Positions 54,303 through 64,000 of a DNA stretch of 64,000 nt are shown here, in pieces (the stretch's first letter is position 1; every line of letters starts with the position of its first letter). The notes beneath the pieces were generated by a model. That model did no database searches and was not told the DNA's origin. It was given only the letters and a program-made list of their open reading frames with translations. Both the position numbers and the translations under genes were made by a program. This DNA comes from Stomoxys calcitrans (Eukaryota; Arthropoda; Insecta; Diptera; Muscidae). The DNA is taken from assembly GCF_963082655.1 (NCBI RefSeq), contig NC_081553.1, positions 158,077,441 through 158,141,440 on the forward strand, given 5' to 3'.

Positions 54303-54539
54303 ATGGGTCGACTCAACATAGTTTTCTGGAAAGCAAATAGCTTGTCAAACCAATTCTTAGAAGAAATCCTGAAACAAAGACAAGTAGATATAAGGCTAAT
54401 TTCTGAAACACACTTTATGCAAAAAATCTCATCCCGCTTCGCTGCGCCTTCTTTTACTTTGTTTGGAACAAAACTATCTTTGCAAATTTATTTTCGACAA
54501 TTGAGAGCTTTTAGTAAACTACCATCCTACGAAAAATAG
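54303..54539 (+). pseudogene. jockey-type LINE endonuclease start fragment
   Basis: The frame reads LNIVFWKANSLSNQFLEEIL, KQRQVDIRLISETHFMQKIS: the N-terminal strand, the W-N-A-N-x-L (here WKANSL, catalytic Asn changed) and the S-E-T-H motif of a jockey-type apurinic endonuclease. It then loses likeness. No ORF1 or RT adjoins it. Confidence 0.6.
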
Positions 54540-54599
54540 TATATGTATATCGCTTGACTAATAGCATAACAATGTGAATGCCTTTATCTGAATCCCTTA

Positions 54600-57500
54600 T
54601 TATCATTTCGCTCCTCAAAAAAAAAAAAATATCCGTATCTTGGAATAGGTACTTCCTATTAAGAAAAAAAGTAAATCCATTTGGAGTAGGCTCAAAATGG
54701 ACTCCAAAGACCCAACAGCCGCGGTAGTGACATCAGACTGTAGCATGTTGTCCGCCTCACCTATAGGTGTGGGTGCCTTGGCACCTGTAGTGGAGAGTAA
54801 TGCTTATAGCGCACAACCAGTGGTCAGACTAACGAATGAGGAAGAGACGGATAAACTAGAGGGATGAGCAGTTCGTCCCAAGCCGATCCAGATTCAGACA
54901 GCGACATTGTCGCAGACGAGTCGGAAGTTGAGGACAGCGGGATGACTGCAGTAGTTAGCAAGGACTTTGCTGTAGCAAGAGGACCGAGAAAGCGAACCGG
55001 GGCACGACGCAGGAGACAAAGGAATATGGACCGGCAGTGCGAGCGGGCGAAAGTGCAGGAGGCTAGAAGGGATAGAACTGACATTCCAAGCATTTCTTCT
55101 GAAGCTAGAAAGAGAATCAGAACTCCTGAAGAACATAACACTGTTAAAACCCTGAGGAAGAAAAAGGCCTCCCCGATTTCAAGAACATTGGAAGGACCTA
55201 GCTAGCCCTCCCGTAATGGAGACTCCAGACAGTGTTTTGTGGAGGGAGACAAAGTCGGAACACGATTGAAGGAAGCGTGCACGGCCTCTGAGTCTTCATG
55301 GGGGACTGTGACTTCCAAAGGAGGCCACAGCCATCACTGAAGGGTCGTTGAAAAAGGTAAGGAGCCGCCATCTTACGTCAGAGTGGCAAAGAAGCACAAC
55401 AGAGGTGAGAGGTGACTTATGCAGTAATCGATATCGGCTGCGCAACCGGTAGGATTCCACCAGATCATCGGTCCCAAGTGAAGCGTCTGGTAAACGAACG
55501 GATTTTCGTTCATGTGTTGAACTCTGAAGGGGGTCCACCCATACGGATTATGAGCAGCGAGTTTAGAGGGGACATCTTAAAGCTGCACTTTGCGTCAGCG
55601 GAATGTATTAATACCGCCAAAAAGCTCGTTGGAAGTATCCACACTCCCTGGGGCGCAAACCTTCCGTCTTTTTCAATATTGGGAAGACTAGGATAGGCAA
55701 ATGTTCTCATATTAAGCCATCAGGCTAATTGATGAGGCTCAGGATTGGAGGGTCTCCACTCCACTACTTCTCTGACAATCGCTAAATTAGAATAGCATGG
55801 CCAGTTCCGAATCCGATAAGCTTCCGTAATAAGAAACCCAACTGGACAAAATTCGGAAGACTTTTCAGAAGAAGACTTGGGTAAGATAATTTAGATTGTC
55901 CAAGCATAGAAGAAATTGACGAAAATGTCAACAGGATTACAACTGCACTGGTGGGACCTTTCAAAGATATTTGTCCTCTTCGGGAAAGGAAATTAGCCAA
56001 AGAAAACCCCTGGATGACCGGAGAGATTCGCAACATTGGGCGAAAAAAAGCAAAGCAACAGAGCACGTCGTAAAAAAGCAAAAGTTCAAGGAATACAATA
56101 AGATTACCAGAGCGTCAAAACGTGCCTCCTGGAAGCTTTTCTGCGAGCAGGTCGATAGCGTTTGACGCCGCCTCTCTCAAAAACCTATGTCCAAACTGAA
56201 ACTTTAGTAGACGACATGGGATTGAGAGCAGAGACAACGGAGGACATGTTGAGGCTTTTGACAGAAACGCATTTTCCACATGATACGACGGGACTAACGG
56301 ATACACCGGAATCTGGGAACAATGAGATTGATCGAAGGCTTATCATTACAGATTTTATGGTAAAGGAAGCCTTGAGGAGCTTCAAACTATTTAAGTCACA
56401 CGGACCTGACTACAGAAGGAGACTGACTATCTGTCGCCACATCTGGCCATAACTTTCACAGCGTGCCTAGGACTTCCATATACTCCGAAAGCCTGGCAGG
56501 AGGCAAGGTTGAAATTTATACCCATGCCCGGCAAGGCAAGTAATGCTGAACCAAACGCCTACGTCCTTTCTACTCAAAACCATGGAACGTATTGTGAACA
56601 CCATGATAAGGAGTAGGACATCCAGCGAACTGCTTAACTATAAACGGCATGCCTATATTAAGGGAAGGTCGGTGGAGACTGCCATGCACGAGGTTGTGCA
56701 TAAAAGGGAAGAATCCTTTGATGCCAAGACGTACGGGCTTAACAATGCGCGGACCGACCCACACCAGTACCGGGTGGTCCCGGCTCTTAGAGACTGGATA
56801 AATCATGTGCTAAGGAACAGGTGGATAAATTGTGTGTTCCATGGCGGAGAAATTGACACAAGGCACGCCACAGCGGGGCATTTTATCGCCACAATAAATG
56901 ATCTATTACGGATGCTGGCTGAGGAGGGATGGGAACCCGTCTTCTACGCAGACGATGTTATAATAATTCTAAGGGGTAAGGATCCTAATGAGCTATGCAG
57001 AAGGGCCGAAAGGGTCTTGCATATGGCATACAGGACTAGACCTAGGGGTCTCAATTGTAACCCAGAAAAGACCGAAATCAACTAGTTCCCGAGGAACACA
57101 AATGTGGATCAATTTAACGCACCACGTTTCCTCAAAGGAACTATTTCGATATCTGACAAGGTAAAATGCTTAGGTGTGATCTTGGACAGGAAACTAAATT
57201 TTAAGTGTCATATTATGGAGCGCACCGAGAAGGCTCACAGATGTTGGGCTCTATGTAGATGGGCCGCAGGCTCGAAATGGGGCCTGAATCCGAGTTTAGT
57301 CCACTGACTCTGCAGGAGCGTGATTAGACCAATACTTTCTTACGTCTCAGTAATTTGGTGAACTACGATGGAGAAAAAGTGCAACTTTGGGATAATACAA
57401 CAGGTTCAGAGAACATGTTGTCTTCATATAGGTGGAGTATCTAGGCCCATAGCTATACAGATTAAGTGTGAGGAAGCTATTGCGGCTATGAAACTTGTGG

Positions 57501-58820
57501 CGATGGGAGAATGGATAGGGAATAGGATCAGGTCATACTATCGCGGTATAATCGATGCGACCATAGAAAATCTGGAAGGAATGGAAAAGGTTTCTGATCG
57601 GATACCTGAGACGACACTTGAGGTCGAGTGCGGGGCACTTTTGCCAGCGGCACAGTCTTGGATTGACAAAACCCTAGTATTGCCATCTGGAAGATCATGT
57701 TACATGGATGAATCAAAGCTAGAAGACAAAGTGGGCCCGGGGCTCTACATTGAGAGCCCAGGGACTGAGATCTGTTTTAGACTGTCTGACCATAATACGG
57801 TCCTGCAGGCGGACATCCGGGCGATCACGGAATGCGTGAGGTGGTGTGGTATTAACGAGATGATGTCGTGTATGAAAATTTTTACCGACAGTAGACAGGC
57901 CATAAGGGCAATAAGGTCCAGCACGGTAAGATCACGAACAGTCTTTGAATGTATGAAGGAGATGAACGCCTTTTTTGAGGTGTAGGGTGCCGGGCCATAG
58001 CGGAGTAAAGGCAGACGATTTGGCAGTGAAGGCCAGACTTGGTTAACCTGAAGCCTTGCGGGTTGACGCAGTCGAAGTTAAGGGCGTGGGTACGAACGCC
58101 ATGGAACCGCGAAACGAATATTCTTTAAGAAGGTCCGGATTGTGCGAAGACTTTTATTGAAACGAAGCACGCAGGAGGTCAATAAAGCTTTTCGAACACA
58201 CATATGCAAAATCGGTGCGGCAAGTGATAGCAGACATAAACCAACTTAGGAGATGAACGCCTTTTTTGAGGAGTAGGGTGCCGGGCCATAGCGGAGTAAA
58301 GGCAGACGATTTGGCAGTGAAGGCTAGAGGATTTCCGCCAACAAACTTGGTTAACCTGAAGCCTTGCGGGTTGACGCAGTCGAAGTTAAGGGCGTGGGTA
58401 CGAACGCCATGGAACCGCGAAACGAATATTCTTTAAGAAGGTCCGGATTGTGCGACTATTATTGAAACGAAGCACGCAGGAGGTCAATAAAGCTTTCGGT
58501 GTCATAACCGGATACGTAGGACTTCGAACACACATATGCAAAATCGGTGCGGCAAGTGATAGCATTTGTAAAACATGTGGGGAAGATGATGAGACGTTGG
58601 AGAATTTCCTATGTCATACCAGCATTTAGGTGGGGACACAAAACCAGACATAAACCAACTTAGGCGCTTGGCATGGACAACAATTAAGGATTTTCTAAGT
58701 AGCACGGAATTCCTCACATAGTTGTTCCTTATCGAGGTTAGTTGTTTAGTATTTAGAACGCACTACATGCATGGTATGGGGCGGATTAATATTCGCACCT
58801 TCTTTTCATCCTAACCTAAA
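54600..58820 (+). pseudogene. RNase H-bearing non-LTR retrotransposon (family L1A), longest copy
   Basis: ORF1 remnants run 54700-55700 (KRTGARRRRQRNMDRQCERA and ISSEARKRIRTPEEHNTVKT at 54980-55140; TYAVIDIGCATGRIPPDHRS, QVKRLVNERIFVHVLNSEGG at 55412-55560, a gag-like C-terminal domain). The endonuclease is almost all deleted (end at 55730-55860). The RT spans about 56160-57085: MERIVNTMIRSRTSSELLNY, KRHAYIKGRSVETAMHEVVH, then FYADDVIIILRGKDPNELCR with an intact YADD, though motif A has a deletion. 57104-57310 and 57368-57985 hold the thumb and an RNase H with YMDESKLEDKVGPGLYIESP and MKIFTDSRQAIRAIRSS. The 3' end reaches about 58820 (TTCATCCTAACCTAAA). Frameshifts and stops prevent activity. 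Confidence 0.78.
57959..58490. repeat. direct duplication within the LINE RNase H/3' region, ~291-bp offset
   Basis: GATGAACGCCTTTTTTGAGG (57961) recurs at 58252, and the following text through GGTCCGGATTGTGCGA appears twice, with small deletions (the first copy lacks GGATTTCCGCCAACAAA; the second lacks AGACTT). The two copies differ mainly by these deletions, so the duplication is young. Confidence 0.75.
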
Positions 58821-58879
58821 TATTGATTATCATATTAAATTAAAAACAAGTTTTGTTATACTTTGCAACTTTGTTTTTA

Positions 58880-58990
58880 GATTAGGTTTAAGTGGCATTT
58901 TGCCATCAGACTCATTTAGACGTTTTCGTCCATTGTGATACCACAGGAACAGAAGAAAGAAGATGCCTTCTAGTTCCTACCGTTGAACCA
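58880..58990 (-). mobile_element. LINE 3' end fragment (family L1B)
   Basis: On the minus strand it reads TGGTTCAACGGTAGGAACTA, CAGGAACAGAAG (as complement), ending AAACCTAATC. It matches 28900-29012 and 29910-30000. Short 5'-truncated insertion. Confidence 0.65.
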
Positions 58991-59560
58991 TCTATGTTTT
59001 AGATAGTAATAATTTTTAAACAGAAATTTCCTTTGTTATCAAAAATGATATTTTATCTAATACCAAAGCATTTTTATTATTTCTTACATTTCAATCAAAT
59101 CTTCTTACAAATCGTGACAAAAAGCACACCCCACACGTGCTTACTGGTCGCTGTCTGTTTGACCACTGAATGCTGGTACAGAATGTCTTGCTGTGCACTT
59201 TAAGTTTCTCTCACACACACTATCTCATTTTCATTTTGTCCACCACTAATGTAGTCGTAATTTCAACCAAAACCCAACCCTTCGAAATTAATAAATAATG
59301 AAACATGAAACTCTATAAAAAGAGACGAATGCTGCTTTTATTAGTAAAAATAATTAGATTTTGTAGTATTTTCACTGGTATAAATTAACGCCCCTGCCAA
59401 CATCTTGCACGGCAAGGCCAAAGTATTAAACGTTCTTTCATATTCGTTATTATTTCCAACAGATTCATTGCAATAGCTAGAGATGGGCGATGAGTAAATA
59501 CCAAAAAGTCACCGGATATCCATCACCTCGGGTATATGTGTAAACCGCCTTTAGTTATAT
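58991..59560. other. AT-rich stretch, no feature seen
   Basis: Contains no recognised repeat or coding frame. If the Side-like gene's upstream exon were within the window it could be in such a stretch, but no Ig-like Cys/Trp pattern was seen on the minus strand. Confidence 0.35.
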
Positions 59561-59569
59561 TCCGTTAAA

Positions 59570-60553
59570 AATTGCATAATTTATGCCCCCTTAGCATCTA
59601 TATCGAAATATGGTCCGTTTGGACGAAATTCGTTTCGGACATTGAGTGGTTTAATAATTAAAAGTCATTGTTCAATATTGAAGAACAAAATATTGGTCTT
59701 TTTGGCAGCTAAATCCAAATATAGACCGACCTGAACCATATACGACACGGATGACGAAAAGCCTAACTTAAGTCACCGTATCAAATTTCAGCGAAATCGG
59801 ATTATAAATGCGCCTTTTGTGAGTCCAAAACCTTAAAGCGAGAGGTTGGTCTATATGATAGCTATATTCAAATCTGGACCGATCGAGGTCAAGCTGAAGG
59901 AGGATGTCGATGGGCGTAACATAACTTTCTGTACCAAATTTCGGCGAAATCGGACAATAATGCTCCTTTTATGGGCCCAAGAGCTTTAATCGAGAGATCT
60001 GTCTATATGGCAGCTATATCCAAACCAGGGCTAAATTGCAAAAAAATATCGAGGGGACTAACACAACTTACTGTCTCAAATTTTGGCGACATCGGACAAA
60101 AAATGCGCCTTAAAGCGAGACATCGGTCTATATGGCAGATATATCCAAATCTGGAGCAATCTGGGTCTAATTGAAGAAGGTTCTCGAAGAGCCTAACACA
60201 ACTTACTGTCCCAAAATTTCAGCAGAATCGGATAATAAATGTGCCTTTCATGGGCTTAAGACCTTAAATCGGCGAATCGATCTATATGGGGGCTATATCA
60301 AGTTATAGTCCGATATAGCCCATCTCCGAACTTAACCTGCCTATGTGTGCAAAGTTTCAGCTCAATATCTCTATTTTTAAAGATTGTAGCGTGATTTCAA
60401 CAGACGGACATGGCTAGATCGTCTTAGATTTTTACGACGATTAAGAAATTAAGAATATATATACTTTATAGTGTCGGAATTGGATATTTCGATGTGTTGT
60501 AAACGAAATGACAAAATGAATAAGCCTCCATCCATCGGTGGTGGGTATAAAAA
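59570..60553 (+). mobile_element. older Helentron/DINE-1-like relative
   Basis: Units with CTATATGGCAGCTATATCCA, AATCGGACAATAATGC and GGGCCCAAGAGCTTTAATCG resemble but clearly differ from the main family. The right end keeps GACGGACATGGCTAGATCGT, TATATACTTTATAGTGTCGG and GGTGGTGGGTATAAAAAGG. The left palindrome end is missing. A separate, older subfamily. Confidence 0.6.
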
Positions 60554-60554
60554 G

Positions 60555-61295
60555 GCATTTAATCGGTAAATTGGGTAAATACCCATTTATACCTAAAATA
60601 TGATTATATCTAATTTTGCAAATATCTTGGCTATATAAAATATTTTGCAAACAATTTTTGATGATTTCGTATTCTTTGTATATAAACATCACCTTCTAAT
60701 CTCATAAAATACAACGTGGTATAAAGCGATCTCCCGACTTAAAGTCTTGATGCAATAAATTGCTAATTTTTCATAAAATTTCGATGAAATCTGGCACAGT
60801 GAGTTTTGGTACACAATTTCTGGTAGGAGCATTTTTCAACCGATTTCGATGAAATTTGACACAGTGAGTTTTGGTATACCTCTACAACTTTTTGTTTTTC
60901 AAATATATTTTTTTTTTTTTTAAATCGATAGCATTTTAGACCAAATTACGGCAAAAACGTTCCAAAGAACAAATTTTAAGTAAATTTTTTGCATAGACAA
61001 AAATACGATAAACATTTCTTTACACAAAAAATGGAGTTTTCTCTAAAGACAGAGGTTGGATAATTTTTTGTACGACTTTTTCTCTACAAGTAAAATTATA
61101 AGGAAATATTTACAAAATTTCCATGAAATAAAAGTGTTCATTTTCACAAAATATGATTAGAAATGAACCATTAGTAAGATTCCAGTTAATTTTGGCAAAA
61201 ACATATTTATCTAAAACCCGAAAAACTGCAATTTTGAAGAAACCAAGTAGTATATTTAGCTCAAGAACCAAAAAACCGGTTTGCAACCGGTAGTT
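60555..61295. other. AT-rich stretch with a short direct repeat
   Basis: TTTCGATGAAATCTGGCACA (60780) and TTTCGATGAAATTTGACACA (60844), each followed by GTGAGTTTTGGTA, form a direct repeat about 64 bp apart. The rest, including the minus frames, shows nothing recognisable. Confidence 0.4.
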
Positions 61296-61746
61296 ATAGG
61301 TCATAGAAGAAGTCATTGTGCAAAAAAATGTCAACAAAATCGGATAAGAATTGCGCCCTCCAGAGTCTTAAAAAGTATAATCGAGAGATCGGTTTATATG
61401 GCAGCTATATCAGGTTTTGGACTGATTCCGACAATTCTTCGCACATTTGTGGAATGTCATAGATGACCAAATTTTAACCAATCCAGAGTCTCGAGATCGG
61501 TTTATATGGCAGTCATATCAAAACGTGGACCGATTTGATTCATTTAGAACCCCTCCCTCCTTCGAAAATGATCATGCTATTGGCAGACAGACAGACGGAC
61601 GAACATGGCAAAATAAACTTAAAATATCACCACGATCAATTATATACATACATATATACTTTGCTAAGTCTTAATTCATTATTTTGATGAGTTACAAACG
61701 AATTGACGGCGTTAGTACAATCCCATCCTATGGTAGAGGGTACAAA
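61296..61746 (+). mobile_element. Helentron/DINE-1-like element, 5'-truncated
   Basis: It keeps about two units (AAATCGGATAAGAATTGCGC, AGATCGGTTTATATGGCAGC), the GACAGACAGACGGACGAAC tract, ATATACTTTGCTAAGTCTTA and the right end ATGGTAGAGGGTACAAAAT. Confidence 0.65.
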
Positions 61747-62302
61747 ATGGCTTATTATACATAGTACGATTTATACAAAAAATTTAAGATGTTTATTTTG
61801 TAATTTGAAAACAATATATTGATAATTTTGTAATCGACCTTTAGGATTCTTATTATTTCATCCGATCTTCTGTTCCTCTTTTGTCGCCAATGCCCTTATG
61901 CATTCTTATCCATCTTCAATATATTGTAGTAATGGAAATTTCGCTTTCACCTTTGGCAGTGCAAAATTTTTCCAATGTGATAGCAGCCAATTTACGTCGT
62001 CTCTCTTCCCCAATATCCCAGTGGATTGTGCAATAAGGATTATTGAAAGTGAGTGAACGATTCTTCGAAATTGTGCATTCATGACCTTTTTTACTTTAAA
62101 TATAAGGACATAGCGACACATTTCAATGAAAGTACCATTGAATAAATGCCTATCGAATTGTAATATTAGGTCTAAACTAGATATACGGACGACATGTTTT
62201 GAGATAATAAAAAACAGTGGAATAGAGCAAATCTTGACAAAATTCAATAGTTTCAAAATATATCAAATTTGCAATGGAAGAAGACAATAGTTTACAATGC
62301 TT
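61747..62302. other. unassigned stretch with a 116-codon minus frame
   Basis: The minus frame 62256-61906 is open and starts with a Met followed by a hydrophobic stretch (LLNFVKICSIPLFFIISKHV), but I recognise no domain, and it has no Ig-type Cys/Trp pattern. It may be chance in AT-rich DNA or a decayed repeat. Confidence 0.3.
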
Positions 62303-62905
62303 AAGGCCCTATTACACTACATATTCTTGTCTTATGATATGTCACTTTTAATGTATCATTGGTATTTCATTGCAAATGCAAATTCGCCCAAGAAAGTTCA
62401 ATTTAGGAACGGAGGCAATCTTCTCACGTATCAATGAGTGCTGTCCGATTCAAGTTTTAAGCTCAACGATAAGTGGCCTCCTTTTTATAGCCGAGTCCGA
62501 CGGGCGTGCCGCAATGCGACACCTCTTTGGGGAGAAGTTTTTTACATGGCATAGTACCTCACAAATGTCGGCAGCATTAAGAGGGGAAAACCATCGCTTA
62601 AAATTTGTTTTCTGATGTTCTCGCCAGGATTTGAACCCATGCAATTAGCGTCATACGCGAACATGCTCACCTCTGCGCTACGATGGCCTCATTATGTGTG
62701 TCAAAATTGCCAATTTACATACAATTCATTTCACACTAGTATGTTATTTTTGTACGACATAACCTAAAAATGTGACAACAAAAACAGCTGATTTCCTCAT
62801 GTTTTGTCAGAAGGAATAGAGCAACGCTCTAATCGAAAAAATAACAGTGCTATTTTGAAAAGTGATTTTCATGTATTATTTTCTTTCGTATCACACTATG
62901 CGTCC
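62303..62905. mobile_element. MITE (family M1), third copy, interrupted by a SINE
   Basis: The left end TTAAGGCCCTATTACACTAC, then TTCTTGTCTTATGA, and the interior CAATTTACATACAATTCATT, ATTTTTGTACGACATAACCT and TTTTGTCAGAAGGAATAGAG match the copies at 6865 and 40261. The SINE at 62402-62690 is inserted in it. The right end is diverged (TATCACACTATGCGTCCC). Confidence 0.65.
62402..62690 (-). mobile_element. tRNA-derived SINE (family S1)
   Basis: Minus-strand copy with head GAGGCCATCGTAGCGCAGAG (read on minus), B-box-like GATTTGAACCCATGC on the plus strand, and body with CGGGCGTGCCGCAATGCGAC. Inserted in MITE M1, so the SINE is younger than that MITE. Confidence 0.72.
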
Positions 62906-63074
62906 CAATACAGGAAAATGGCAATATTTTTATTTACTAGTATCAAAATCCTACATCATCCGGCAGAATATTAAATAATCATTGAAACCATCAGAAAAGA
63001 AATACGGTTTTAAACTTCATGAATAAAATCAGAACTATAAGTGAAGTCAGATACAACGAAAATAATACAAGAAA

Positions 63075-63980
63075 AACAAGAAAGAACGTGCTAAGTTCAG
63101 TCGGGCCGAATCTTATATACCCCCTACGATGAATCGCATTTGTCAAGTTCTTTGCGCGGTATATCTTTTTATGCAAACAAAGAATAATGAATAAGAATTG
63201 TTATGCTATTGGAGCTATCAAGTTATAGTCCGATTCGGACCATTAATGAACTGAATGCTGAACATTGTAAAAGTCATTGTGTAATATTTCAGTCCATTTG
63301 GATAAGAATTGCGCCTTGTAGGGGCTCAAGAAGCAAAATATAAAGATCGGTTTATATGGGATCTGTATCAAGCTATTAATAGGAGAAGCCGTTCTACAAA
63401 ACTTCTGCCAAATCGGATGGGAATTGCGCGCTTTAGAGGTTCAAGAAGTCAAGATCCAAGATTGGTTTATATGGCAGCTATATCAGGTTATGTACCGATT
63501 TGCACCAAACATAGCACAGTTATTGGAAGTCATAATAAAACACCTCATGCAAAATTTCAGCCTATCGTTTTATAATTGCGGCCTCCAGCGGCTCAAAAAG
63601 ACTCCAGATCGGTTTAATATCGCAGCAATGTCAGGTTATGAAGCGAATTGAACCATACTTGTCACAGCAATACCAAAACTCCACGTGCAAAATTTCCAGG
63701 CTCCAGAAGTCAAGACCCAAGATCGGTTTATATGGCAGCTATATCAAAACATGGACGGATATGACCCATTTACAATCCCAACCGACCTACACTAATAAAA
63801 AGTATTTGTGCGAAATTTCAAGCGCCTAGCTTTACTCCTTCGAAAGTTAGCTTGCTTTCGACAGACAGACGGACGATCAAGAAAATGTATACTTTATGGG
63901 GTCTTAGACGCATTTTTCGAGGTGTTACAAACACAATGACGAAATTAGTATACCCACATCCTATGGTGGAGGGTATAATA
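63075..63980 (+). mobile_element. Helentron/DINE-1-like element, complete ends
   Basis: Left end AGAACGTGCTAAGTTCAGTC, GGGCCGAATC and TATATACCCCCTACGATG; right end CTATGGTGGAGGGTATAAT at 63961-63979. About four units with AGATCGGTTTATATGGCAGC remain, with small deletions. Confidence 0.7.
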
Positions 63981-64000
63981 ACCAGTATTCTAGATACACT

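Noticed and set aside
61906..62256. 116-codon minus frame as an exon of the Side-like gene
   Set aside because: No signal-peptide/Ig pattern and no fitting splice phase; left as unassigned sequence.
1..64000. A previously undescribed multi-gene system (defence, biosynthetic or otherwise)
   Set aside because: No cluster of intact genes exists; apart from one receptor gene everything identifiable is transposon or repeat.

Overview
This is nuclear DNA of an insect, most likely a calyptrate (house-fly/stable-fly-like) dipteran. It is AT-rich and has no dense gene layout. It carries many degenerate fly-type transposable elements: mariner, RNase H-bearing and jockey-type LINEs, an RTE-type LINE, Penelope, tRNA-derived SINEs, and Helentron/DINE-1-like tandem-repeat elements. 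The organism call is an inference from the repeats and the gene family, not from a database match.

One host gene can be supported. It lies on the minus strand and is spread over at least 35 kb (about 54127 down to 18780). I reconstructed eight exons, each with a canonical AG acceptor and GT donor, and all seven junctions keep reading phase. In order they encode an Ig domain (two exons), a second Ig domain (two exons), a fibronectin type III domain (two exons), a transmembrane segment with a juxtamembrane tail, and a further cytoplasmic exon. Domain order and motifs match the Sidestep (Side) family, cell-surface immunoglobulin proteins that act as partners of Beaten-path receptors in insect axon guidance. 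The signal peptide and first Ig domains must lie beyond the right edge or be unrecognised there. The last tail exon(s) are to the left and were not found.

Everything else is repeat. Left part (1-9.7 kb): a mariner remnant split by an RTE fragment and a small MITE, a Penelope-like element with GIY-YIG, SINEs, a gypsy-type gag remnant cut by a TTAA MITE, and a Helentron-like element. 9.7-18.1 kb: an RNase H-type LINE copy, then three Helentron-like arrays, one containing a mariner. 18.8-54.1 kb: the Side-like gene, with 3-8 kb introns filled by LINE, mariner and Helentron-like copies. 54.3-64 kb: the longest copy of the main LINE family, then Helentron-like and SINE/MITE fragments.

No transposon protein here is intact; all carry stops, frameshifts or deletions. 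I found no bacterial-type operon, CRISPR array, rRNA or functional tRNA, and no sign of a new defence or metabolic system. The most useful content is the hidden multi-exon receptor gene, the SINE whose 3' tail matches a local LINE, and the nested insertions that give relative ages.
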